Shown: in pieces, positions 34,646 through 42,484 of the stretch
Numbering within the stretch: position 1 is the stretch's first letter
How the letters are laid out: every line of letters begins with the position of its first letter
Assembly: GCF_019891175.1 (NCBI RefSeq)
Contig: NZ_CP072600.1
Coordinates: 806,001-870,000, forward strand
Source: Leptothermofonsia sichuanensis E412
Lineage (GTDB): Bacteria > Cyanobacteriota > Cyanobacteriia > Leptolyngbyales > Leptolyngbyaceae
Reading direction: 5' to 3'
Length of the DNA: 64,000 nt
Translations under genes and position numbers: made by a program
The notes under the pieces: generated by a model
Told to the model about the DNA's origin: nothing
The model's input: only the letters and a program-made list of their open reading frames with translations
The model's database searches: none

Positions 34646-34993
34646 TTACCATTTGATTTTAGAAATACCGATACCGACCCCAACACTGGCCAGACCAGCA
34701 GTAGCAACAATAGATGCACCTACTGCGGTACTTACCAAAAATTCACCACCCGCTACAGCTTCCAGTTCCTCATCAGTAAGCTCACCAGCCGCTTGCCGTT
34801 CTTGAGCTTCAGATTGCCGTGCCTGAATCTCTTGCCAAAGCTCATCAGAAGTAAAGTCAAATCCTTTTGCTTGAGCAAGGGCTGTGACTGCTTCACGATC
34901 GTTCTCAGCGCCCATTGCTTTTGCCAATTCTTCTTGCAAAGCTTGATCGTCAGAGACTTTGCTTAGAAAATCTTGAACTGCTGCAATACTCAT
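34646..34993 (-). CDS. Nif11-type leader precursor peptide, copy A
   Basis: Substrate peptide of the RiPP pathway. Residues 1-83 are a Nif11-like leader (MSIAAVQDFLSKVSDDQALQ, then LAQAKGFDFTSDELWQEIQ) ending in the processing motif EAVAGG at 82-83. The 32-residue core starts EFLVSTAVGASIVATAGLAS, continues with Gly/Val/Ile alternation and ends SKIKW. It holds six Ser/Thr and no Cys; the leader too lacks Cys. The ATG at 34993 has AAGGAG seven bases upstream; an in-frame extension to 35077 is not leader-like. It runs opposite to lanM and shares leader, cleavage site and C-terminus with copy B. Confidence 0.92.
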   Translation of the reverse strand: MSIAAVQDFLSKVSDDQALQEELAKAMGAENDREAVTALAQAKGFDFTSDELWQEIQARQSEAQERQAAGELTDEELEAVAGGEFLVSTAVGASIVATAGLASVGVGIGISKIKW

Positions 34994-35193
34994 CAAAAAT
35001 CTCCTTCGGGTTGGGTATGAAAGTAACAATGTTTCATGCAAGTCTGCTGTGACATCGCTTTCAATCTTCTTAGGCAAGCGTTTCGAAATATATTCACAGA
35101 AATCTCAAAGTTAATAGAACCGCCAAAGAGAAGAAACCGACAATGTGATACTACAATAGACTCAACACATTCAGTGAGGTTGATTGATCAGCA

Positions 35194-35544
35194 TTACCAT
35201 TTGATTTTTTGACCAAGACCTCCACCAATTGCATAACCGACACCAGCTGCCGTCAGACCTAAGCCAACAGCAGTTGATGTAGCAATCAAAAACTCACCAC
35301 CAGCAACAGCTTCTAGTTCTTCTTCACTCAATTCACCACTCTCTTGACGTTGCTGAGCTTCGGCTTGACGAGCTTGAATTTCCTGCCATAACTCATCAGC
35401 GGTAAAGCTATAACCTTTGGACTGAGCCAGATCAGTAACTGCCTGACGATCATCTTCAGCTTCCATAGCTTTAGCCAGCTCTTCTTGCAGAGCTTGATCT
35501 TCAGACACTTTGGTCAAAAATTCTTGAACTGCAGTATTGCTCAT
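35194..35544 (-). CDS. Nif11-type leader precursor peptide, copy B
   Basis: Second substrate peptide, 116 residues. The leader (MSNTAVQEFLTKVSEDQALQ through GELSEEELEAVAGG) is close to that of copy A over its whole length, with the GG at 82-83. The 33-residue core begins EFLIATSTAVGLGLTAAGVG and ends GLGQKIKW. It has only four Ser/Thr (T89, S90, T91, T98), no Cys, and several small-xxx-small steps (GLGLTAAG, GVGYAIGG) that favour helix packing in membranes. ATG at 35544 with CAGGAG upstream. Two related but distinct cores suggest a two-component product. Confidence 0.92.
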   Translation of the reverse strand: MSNTAVQEFLTKVSEDQALQEELAKAMEAEDDRQAVTDLAQSKGYSFTADELWQEIQARQAEAQQRQESGELSEEELEAVAGGEFLIATSTAVGLGLTAAGVGYAIGGGLGQKIKW

Positions 35545-35861
35545 TGAACGACTCCTGTTGCAGAAAGTAAAGTTGAGAAAGAAAGCTTCTTAAGCGCGTT
35601 TACCAGTAGTTCATACGTCATCTGTGCCTATTGAATATCCCCTTGAAAGCCGTTTGCAGCAGAGTAACAGCAGAAACTTTTTAACACCCTTAACCGAAGC
35701 ATTCTGCTAGAAGGTATCACTACTCCTCCAGGTAGAGGCATCAGCGACCCTACTGACGATTTAAGACTTTTTCAGAGTAAAGGATAGAATTTCGGTAATT
35801 CTACAGGGGTGCATAAAAAAATGATGAATTATGTTAATGGGAAAAGGATGTTTCACCAAAC
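35545..35861. other. Divergent promoter region of the peptide cluster
   Basis: 317 bases between precursor B (minus) and the JmjC gene (plus). It must hold promoters for both. By eye there is an inverted element AGCATTCTGCTAGAAGG around 35698-35715 and an A/T-rich run before 35862; no binding site is claimed. Confidence 0.4.
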
Positions 35862-37130
35862 ATGCAATTATGCAGTTTTGCGCTCAACGAGCGAAGTCCC
35901 CAACAAGGTGAGAGCGAAGCAAATAGTTGTTTTAATCTTGATCAACTACTTTCTCCCTTTGCTTTAGAAGAATTTTTTCAAGAATATTGGGAAACACGCC
36001 CTCTCGTCATCCCCAGAAGCCAGCCAGGCTACTACCAGAACCTGTTTACCGTTCAGGATATTGACTCTATTTTTCTGTTTTGTAAGCCCAATCCACCCGA
36101 TATTCGAGTGGTTGCAAATCAGCAGGAACTTTTGCCGTCCAGGTATTTCAAAGCGGATGGCTCACTCAATCTAAATCAGCTATACAAAGCCTATGATGAG
36201 GGTCATACCTTAGTCATTAATGGGCTTCAGCGGTTCTGGCAACCTTTAGCACTATTCTGTCGAGATTTTCAAAACTTCTTAAATCATGAAGTCGTTGCCA
36301 ACCTGTACTTTTCGCCAAAACATTCTAAAGGGTTGCAACCTCACTATGACACCCATGATGTCTTCGTGCTTCAGGTGGATGGCTCCAAGGATTGGGAAAT
36401 CCATAAACCAACCCAACCGATACCGTTCTTAAATAGCTTTCAACCGGTTATCCCGGAAACTCAATTGGGTGAACCGCTCCACTCGATTCGCCTGCACCCT
36501 GGAGATTTGCTTTATATTCCCCGTGGCTTTATTCATCACGCGGCAACTGCCGATTCATTTTCGCTTCACCTCACCTTTGGGATTTATCCCAGCCAGTGGT
36601 TTGATCTGATTGTGAATGCTCTTACGGCTCTGACTTTAAGGGATAACCGATTTCGCAAAGCTTTGCCAGTGGGCTATTTAGATCGCCCAGAAATTGCTGG
36701 AGAACTTCAGACACAGTTGCAAGACTTGATTGGAGTTCTAGCGGATAAAGCCAGAGTAGAAGAAGCTCTGGGTTTATTGAGCGATCGCATGATTCGCCAC
36801 ACGATTCCTGCTGCTGATAGTCATTTTTCCCAACTCCATTTGATTGATTCCATCAACCTGGATACCAGAGTGACTAAACGGGCAGGGATGCGGTGCCGCT
36901 TCCTTGACCAATTGTTCTCTGTGAGCCTCCAGTTTCCAGGTAATACGATGAGTTTCCCCTATGCTTATAAGGCTGCTTTAGAATTTATTGCTCAGGTCAA
37001 TCAACCCTTCGCTGTGCACGATTTGCCAGACTTAGACTCTGAGCATCAGGTAAAACTGGTCAGTCGGCTCGTACGAGGAGCCTTGCTGCGAGTTGAGCCA
37101 GATGGGTATGAACAAACATTGCCGGGTTAA
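35862..37130 (+). CDS. JmjC/cupin-4 Fe(II)/2-oxoglutarate oxygenase
   Basis: Member of the JmjC (cupin_4) family that includes ribosomal oxygenases such as YcfD and MINA53, which hydroxylate His or Arg side chains of proteins. The 422-residue product shows the iron facial triad H161-Y-D163 (LQPHYDTHDVFVLQ) and H225 in YIPRGFIHHAAT, plus the DGSKDWEI strand and a C-terminal winged-helix-like region. Its place between precursor and reductase genes points to modification of the peptides, for example hydroxylation of Lys, Trp or Val, rather than of a ribosomal protein; that is inference. ATG start, no strong ribosome site. It is 66 bp before the reductase gene. Confidence 0.85.
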   Translation: MQLCSFALNERSPQQGESEANSCFNLDQLLSPFALEEFFQEYWETRPLVIPRSQPGYYQNLFTVQDIDSIFLFCKPNPPDIRVVANQQELLPSRYFKADGSLNLNQLYKAYDEGHTLVINGLQRFWQPLALFCRDFQNFLNHEVVANLYFSPKHSKGLQPHYDTHDVFVLQVDGSKDWEIHKPTQPIPFLNSFQPVIPETQLGEPLHSIRLHPGDLLYIPRGFIHHAATADSFSLHLTFGIYPSQWFDLIVNALTALTLRDNRFRKALPVGYLDRPEIAGELQTQLQDLIGVLADKARVEEALGLLSDRMIRHTIPAADSHFSQLHLIDSINLDTRVTKRAGMRCRFLDQLFSVSLQFPGNTMSFPYAYKAALEFIAQVNQPFAVHDLPDLDSEHQVKLVSRLVRGALLRVEPDGYEQTLPG

Positions 37131-37196
37131 TAATTATCAGGTTTTGGGCAAACTGGTTTATCGATACCTGAAACCAAAACCTGCGAGGCAAAACTG

Positions 37197-38321
37197 ATGA
37201 GACACATCGCGATTTGTGGTGATAATGTTCATGCCCTTGTTGCTCAACCAGGTTTTGTCACCACAGTCAAAATAGATGGTGTTCCGGTCCACTGTGGACT
37301 CATTTACACTCGCGATACCCAATTTGACAATCAAAGCCCGGAAAATGCTTTGAAAGTTCTGGTCAAAATTAAAGCGTTCTCCTGTAACTATCGAGATAAA
37401 GCACTCATACTGAGAACAGCAACTCAGGCACCTGCCCATTGGTTTAATGTAATCGGATCTGAGTTTGTTGGAGAAGTCATTGATGCAGGTGCAGAGGTGA
37501 CCGGGTTTCAAGTGGGCGATCGGGTGATAGGAAACAATGCTTACCCGGATTCAGGCGTTGAAGGTTTACCGGCAGGAGTTCCCACCAATCAAGCTTCTAA
37601 GGAGTATCGGGTTTTTCACCAGGCGAAACTGATCAAAGTTCCACCAGAAATGCCCGATCAAATTGCTGCTGCATTTAGCATTGGTGCTCAGACAGCCTAT
37701 AGTATGGTGCGGAAGCTACAAATTACAGAGGGAGCAAATGTTCTGGTTACCGCAGCCAAGTCCAATACATCCCTTTTCGTTATCCAGGCACTGAAGAAAT
37801 ACAATGTCAATCTTTATGCCACCAGTACTTCGCGCAAATTTGAGCAGGAACTGTTGAACCTGGGCGTCAAGCGTCTGATTCAGATCCAACCAGATTCCGA
37901 TGAATGGATTGATGCTGAACTTGTTCAAGAGATTCAAACAGAGATCCACGGGTTTGATTGTATTGTTGATCCTTTTTTTGACTTACATATTGGGAAACTA
38001 ATTCCGGCTTTAAAGGCTGGAGGGCGTTATATCACCTGTGGGCTATATGATCAATGCTCTGAATTTACAAACCAATCATTTGAGTACAAGGGAATGGCAA
38101 TCAGAGAACTCTTTGTATCTATGATGTTTGGCAATGTTCAAATCATTGGAAACTGTATTGGATTAACAGAAGACTTACAGCAGGCAATTGAAGACTATAT
38201 TAATGGCAAATTTGATGTTTTAGTCGATTCCGTTTTTACTGGAAATGAGGTTGCAAAGTTCTTCGATCGCACATTTAACGATAAAGATCGCTTTGGTAAA
38301 GTTGTTTATCAATATACCTGA
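37197..38321 (+). CDS. Medium-chain reductase, likely LanJ-like dehydroamino acid reductase
   Basis: Medium-chain dehydrogenase/reductase (MDR) fold of 374 residues: a GroES-like N-terminal domain (NVIGSEFVGEVIDAGAEVTG, FQVGDRVIG) and a Rossmann domain (LQITEGANVLVTAAKSNTSL, with the NAD(P) loop AAKSNTS in place of GAxGGVG). The GHE zinc ligand of alcohol dehydrogenases is GSE, so a catalytic zinc site is doubtful. In lanthipeptide clusters MDR proteins of the LanJ-A class (LtnJ, NpnJ of Nostoc) reduce Dha to D-Ala. Position beside lanM and Ser/Thr-rich, Cys-free precursors makes that role the best guess. An ordinary quinone or alcohol reductase cannot be excluded. GAGG ribosome site upstream of the ATG. 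Confidence 0.75.
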   Translation: MRHIAICGDNVHALVAQPGFVTTVKIDGVPVHCGLIYTRDTQFDNQSPENALKVLVKIKAFSCNYRDKALILRTATQAPAHWFNVIGSEFVGEVIDAGAEVTGFQVGDRVIGNNAYPDSGVEGLPAGVPTNQASKEYRVFHQAKLIKVPPEMPDQIAAAFSIGAQTAYSMVRKLQITEGANVLVTAAKSNTSLFVIQALKKYNVNLYATSTSRKFEQELLNLGVKRLIQIQPDSDEWIDAELVQEIQTEIHGFDCIVDPFFDLHIGKLIPALKAGGRYITCGLYDQCSEFTNQSFEYKGMAIRELFVSMMFGNVQIIGNCIGLTEDLQQAIEDYINGKFDVLVDSVFTGNEVAKFFDRTFNDKDRFGKVVYQYT

Positions 38322-38373
38322 TCCACCATATACCAGTGGGAATACTACAGCCTATAAGAGCTTGTTAAAAAAT

Positions 38374-38534
38374 AACTATACTCCCCTGGCGGCGAAGCTG
38401 GAAGCTCTCCGGGATGGCGTAACGAAGTTCCAACTTTGTTACGAGAAAATGAGAAGTTGTTTCTTAACGCCCCTAAGGATCTGGTTGATTTGATCATTCC
38501 GTTGTCGGAAGCCAACCCCTTCAAGAAAGAGTAA
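38374..38534 (+). pseudogene. Degenerate reading frame between reductase and exporter genes
   Basis: An open frame with no start codon ends in ENEKLFLNAPKDLVDLIIPL SEANPFKKE and TAA at 38532, six bases before the exporter ATG. The upstream part reads through a repeat-like stretch (GGCGGCGAAGCTGGAAGCTC) after a TAA at 38371. The tail looks protein-like (amphipathic, good codon use), so it may be the end of a lost gene of the cluster. Family not recognised. Confidence 0.3.
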
Positions 38535-38539
38535 CTCTC

Positions 38540-41245
38540 ATGCTTTATCAAGACGTTGACACAACTGTCCGGGTTGTGAAAGGGAATGCTCCATTGCATC
38601 TCAATATGCCTGATACGGTTTGGCTGGTTCAGACTGGCTCAATGGCAGTTTTTGCAGTTGCAACAATTGATGGAGTTTCAGAAGGGGCAAGGCGATATTT
38701 GTTCGAAGTTAACTCAGGGGATGTGCTGTATGGAATAGCACCTAATCCAACAGGAGAATCCTACGAATTACTTGCTGTCGCCTACGAAGACGCCCAGGTA
38801 ACTGGCACCAGTCTTCCAGACTGGATTCAGGAAAAACCAGGCGTCAGTCCACCTTTACTTGAGTACCTGCCGCAACTAACCCAGCAATGGGTCGATCGCT
38901 TATTATCAGCATTTGAGGAAACTGCTGTTACTTTAGACAGACTGGATGTTGTCACATCAGGCGATCGCGGCTTGATGGTTGAGCAATTGCACCAGTTTCA
39001 TAGGCAATGTCTGCATAGCCTGCATCAGTTGGGCCAGCAGGAGAAAGAAAGCCGGACTGAGCAGTTCCAGGAGCGAATGCGGCTGAACTGGCAGGTGAGT
39101 GAACGGGCAATTGGAGATTTAACGGCCATCTTCCGTCCAAAAGGGGGGGAATTTTTTCAGGAAGGAACTGACCTGCTGATGGCAGCAGGTGCCGTTGGTC
39201 GGGCTTTGGGCATTGAGATTAAACCGCCTGCCCGGTCAGAGGATCTGAAACGGGTGAAAGATCCGCTGGATGCGATCGCCCGCGCCTCCCGCATCCGCAC
39301 ACGCCGCATTATTCTGGCAGGTACCTGGTGGAAATCAGACTGCGGACCGCTGCTGGCATATACCGCCGATGGTGAACGCCCAGTTGCACTTTTGCCCGTG
39401 GGCACGAATCGCTACGAAATCTTCGATCCTGAACTTCGTCGCCGTACTCCGGTTGATCGCCGCACAGCTCAACAACTGTCCCCGGTGGCGTATATGTTCT
39501 ATCGCCCATTACCGGATGTCGTGAAGCGGTCTGTGGATGTACTCCGGTTTGCCGTTCATGGGCGGATGCGCGATCTGGTCCTGATGCTGGTGCTGGGAAT
39601 TACTGCCAGTTTACTGGGTATGGTAGTGCCTCAAGCCACCGGGATTTTAATTGATAAGGCAATTCCTGATGCCCAGCGGTTGTTACTGTTTCAAATCGGG
39701 CTGGGTTTGCTGGCAGTCAGTTTTGGCAAAGCCGCCTTTGAGGTGGGACAGAACATCGCCATGTCTCGCTTTCAGACCCACACAAATGCTAAAACTCAAG
39801 CTGCCGTGTGGGATCGGTTACTAAAGCTGCGCGTGTCCTTCTTCCGACAGTATTCCATTGGGGACTTGCAATCGCGGGTTTCTGCGATCAGTCAAATCCG
39901 GCAGGTTCTTGGGAACACCGTCATGCGGACGATCTTTACCAGCCTGTTTGCATTGCTGAACCTGGGATTATTGTTTTATTACAACTGGCAGTTAGCCCTT
40001 GTTGCTGTGGGTATTGCCCTGGTTAACATTCTGGTTACCAACTTCTCCAGTGCCATCACCCGCCGTCAGATGCGTCCGCTCGAAGAAATTAAGGGCGAAA
40101 TCTTTGGCTTGACTGTTCAACTGATTGGAGGGGTATCCAAACTCAGAGTTTCTGCCTCTGAAGACCGTGCTTTTGCTTACTGGTCACGGCAATTCAGTCA
40201 GGAACTCAAGCTCATGCTAAGTACGGAAGCCGTTGAAAGTGCGGTCAATCTGTTTAACATGATGCTGCCAACAATTACCTCGCTATTAATCTACATTCTG
40301 GCTGTCCATCTGATTACAACTGCCCAGGAGAAGGGGGAATTAGGGTTATCTCTGGGAACCTTCCTGGCATTTAACGCCTCCTTAGGAACTTTCGTACAGG
40401 GTGCAACAGATCTCAGTAATGCAGTGATTGATGTTTTAGAAGTATCTGTTCTCTGGGAACGGGCAAAACCCATTCTGGATGAGGTTCCAGAAGTGGATAA
40501 CAGTAAAACAGATCCCGGACGCCTATTGGGAGGTGTGCGGTTTGATCGGGTCAGTTTCCGATACCAGCCAGATGGCCCCCTGACGCTGGATAAAATATCA
40601 ATTGAAGCGAAGCCAGGTGAGTTCATCGCCCTGGTTGGTCCATCTGGTAGCGGCAAGTCCACCACATTACGCCTGCTATTAGGCTTTGAACAACCTGAAG
40701 AGGGCACAATTTACTTTGATGGTCAAGATCAGGCAGGTTTGGATATTACAGCCGTGCGCCGCCAGCTAGGAGTTGTTTTGCAAAATGGGCGAATCAGCAG
40801 CGCGTCCATTTTTGAAAACATTTCTGGTGGGGCATTAGTAACCATGGATGAAGCCTGGGAAGCCGCACGGATGGCAGGCTTTGCGGAAGATATTCAACAG
40901 ATGCCCATGGGCATGCATACGGTCATTTCAGAGGGTGGAACGAATCTGTCCGGTGGACAGCGCCAACGCTTATTGATTGCCCGCTCCCTCGTCCTCAAAC
41001 CTAAAATCCTGATCTTTGATGAGGCAACCAGTGCTTTAGATAACCGGACCCAGGCGATTGTCACAGAAAGCCTCGATCGCCTGCGCGTTACTCGAATTGT
41101 GATTGCTCACCGGCTCAGCACCATTCGTAATGCCGATCGTATCTATGTCATCGCCAATGGTCAGGTCGTGCAACAGGGAGCTTTTGAACAATTGATGCAG
41201 CAACAGGGGCTATTTGCTGACTTAATGTCACGTCAGATTGCTTAA
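38540..41245 (+). CDS. NHLM-type bacteriocin ABC exporter (ATP-binding/permease), no C39 peptidase
   Basis: Inner-membrane exporter of the NHLP/NHLM bacteriocin system, second type. The 901-residue protein has a soluble N-terminal region of about 330 residues that includes a cyclic-nucleotide-like beta part and a peptidase-like fold without catalytic Cys/His (GTWWKSDCGPLLAYTADGER), six membrane helices (about 340-650), and a nucleotide-binding domain: Walker A GPSGSGKS near 700, signature LSGGQRQR near 805, Walker B ILIFDEATSALD near 825, and the H-loop IAHRLS. It would export the matured peptides. The leader-cutting partner (NHLM type 1 with C39 peptidase) and the HlyD-like protein are not in the window, so those must lie elsewhere. 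Confidence 0.9.
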   Translation: MLYQDVDTTVRVVKGNAPLHLNMPDTVWLVQTGSMAVFAVATIDGVSEGARRYLFEVNSGDVLYGIAPNPTGESYELLAVAYEDAQVTGTSLPDWIQEKPGVSPPLLEYLPQLTQQWVDRLLSAFEETAVTLDRLDVVTSGDRGLMVEQLHQFHRQCLHSLHQLGQQEKESRTEQFQERMRLNWQVSERAIGDLTAIFRPKGGEFFQEGTDLLMAAGAVGRALGIEIKPPARSEDLKRVKDPLDAIARASRIRTRRIILAGTWWKSDCGPLLAYTADGERPVALLPVGTNRYEIFDPELRRRTPVDRRTAQQLSPVAYMFYRPLPDVVKRSVDVLRFAVHGRMRDLVLMLVLGITASLLGMVVPQATGILIDKAIPDAQRLLLFQIGLGLLAVSFGKAAFEVGQNIAMSRFQTHTNAKTQAAVWDRLLKLRVSFFRQYSIGDLQSRVSAISQIRQVLGNTVMRTIFTSLFALLNLGLLFYYNWQLALVAVGIALVNILVTNFSSAITRRQMRPLEEIKGEIFGLTVQLIGGVSKLRVSASEDRAFAYWSRQFSQELKLMLSTEAVESAVNLFNMMLPTITSLLIYILAVHLITTAQEKGELGLSLGTFLAFNASLGTFVQGATDLSNAVIDVLEVSVLWERAKPILDEVPEVDNSKTDPGRLLGGVRFDRVSFRYQPDGPLTLDKISIEAKPGEFIALVGPSGSGKSTTLRLLLGFEQPEEGTIYFDGQDQAGLDITAVRRQLGVVLQNGRISSASIFENISGGALVTMDEAWEAARMAGFAEDIQQMPMGMHTVISEGGTNLSGGQRQRLLIARSLVLKPKILIFDEATSALDNRTQAIVTESLDRLRVTRIVIAHRLSTIRNADRIYVIANGQVVQQGAFEQLMQQQGLFADLMSRQIA

Positions 41246-41279
41246 CGCTGCCAGCCCTCCCGGATGAATCCACTCACTC

Positions 41280-41296
41280 GTTACAGAAACTGTAAC
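41280..41296. promoter_or_regulatory. Perfect 17-bp palindrome GTTACAG-AAA-CTGTAAC
   Basis: Perfect seven-base arms about 160 bases upstream of the secreted repeat protein. It could be a regulator site. The spacing does not fit the NtcA consensus GTA-N8-TAC. Confidence 0.4.
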
Positions 41297-41454
41297 CAGC
41301 AGGAGTTTCAGGAACTTTAGACGGGGCCTCTAACGTCAGCGAAATTATCACGATACGGATTTCGACGTGGCTGCTTCCGGGGATGAAGCGTTGTCAGCCC
41401 CACCCTGATTTCCTGCCTGTTGTGATGAACCCTATTGATGCCGGAGATTCACCA

Positions 41455-42483
41455 ATGAAATTGTTCAACCATCGATCTGTGGTTGCGGATCGCGATCGCG
41501 CCACTCAAAAAATTGCCTTCACGCTTGTGCTGGCAAGCCTTCTTGCCAGTGGACTGGAACTGGTAAACATCCACCCCGTCAGCGCCCGTAGTGTGACGAC
41601 GGTTGACACCCAAATTAGCCAGCTTTTTCCCCATCCAGACTCGCGCGCCTCTAATTTACCCCCCCGAGTAGAACGGGCAGTTCTTCAGGATGCCTCCCGG
41701 CGATCGGGGGTTCCGGTGAACAGATTAAGGATTGTCCAGGCAAGTCCCAGAACCTTTAGTAATGCCTGTCAGTTTAACTTTGGCGAAGTCTGCACATTTG
41801 AATACCGTCCCATTCAGGGTTGGGAGGTGATCGTGCAGGCAGACCGGCGACAACGCTGGCGATATCACGTCAATCGTACCGGTACTCAAATTGCGGTAGA
41901 ACCAGGGCGGTCTGACTCTGCTACCCTGCCTGCCCCAGCCCGTAATGCCGTTTTACGGGATGCCGCCCAACAGTCTGGACTCCCTATTAATGCTCTCCAA
42001 ATCACCCGTGTTCAGGCCAGAACCTTCAGCAACCCCTGCGAGTTCAACTTTGGTGAACGCTGTACGCGGGAGTACCGCCCAATAGAGGGGTGGGAAGTGA
42101 CTGTACAGGGACGGGGGCAATCCTGGAGCTATCATGTCAGTCGCTCTAGTTACCAGGTAGTTCTTGATCCCAGGACTGGAGGCACCAGCGTCAACCTGCC
42201 TGTCGTTGTCCAGCAAGCCATCCTGCGTGACGCGGCTTGGCGTTCAGGGCAACCCCCCGTCTCCCTGCAAATTATTGAGGCAACCCCCCAAACTTTTGGC
42301 AATCCCTGTATCTTCAATTTTGGAACGGTCTGCACTCGCGAATACCGCCCGATTGAAGGTTATCGAGTGGTTGTCCAGGTGCGCCGACAGGAATGGGCTT
42401 ACCACGTCGATCGCACAGGCTCTCGTGTCGTCCTTGACCCCAGTGTGAGAATTGCCAATCCTGGCTTCCGCTGGTTCAGATAG
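41455..42483 (+). CDS. Secreted protein with three Cys-containing repeats
   Basis: No named family recognised. A signal peptide is clear (LVLASLLASGLELVNIHP before the VSA cleavage site at about residue 42), so the product is periplasmic or secreted. The mature part is three repeats of about 85 residues, each starting LPxxVxxAxLxDAxxRSG, with a core such as SNPCEFNFGERCTREYRPIE and ending WxYHVxRxGxxVxLDP. Each repeat has two cysteines eight residues apart, probably a disulfide. The ATG at 41455 follows GGAG by eight bases; upstream in-frame starts to 41383 are unlikely as they precede the signal peptide. Confidence 0.75.
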   Translation: MKLFNHRSVVADRDRATQKIAFTLVLASLLASGLELVNIHPVSARSVTTVDTQISQLFPHPDSRASNLPPRVERAVLQDASRRSGVPVNRLRIVQASPRTFSNACQFNFGEVCTFEYRPIQGWEVIVQADRRQRWRYHVNRTGTQIAVEPGRSDSATLPAPARNAVLRDAAQQSGLPINALQITRVQARTFSNPCEFNFGERCTREYRPIEGWEVTVQGRGQSWSYHVSRSSYQVVLDPRTGGTSVNLPVVVQQAILRDAAWRSGQPPVSLQIIEATPQTFGNPCIFNFGTVCTREYRPIEGYRVVVQVRRQEWAYHVDRTGSRVVLDPSVRIANPGFRWFR

Positions 42484-42484
42484 G

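Noticed and set aside
34994-35077. Longer start for precursor A
   Set aside because: The extra 28 residues do not resemble a Nif11 leader and the downstream ATG has a strong AAGGAG site; copy B starts at the equivalent position.
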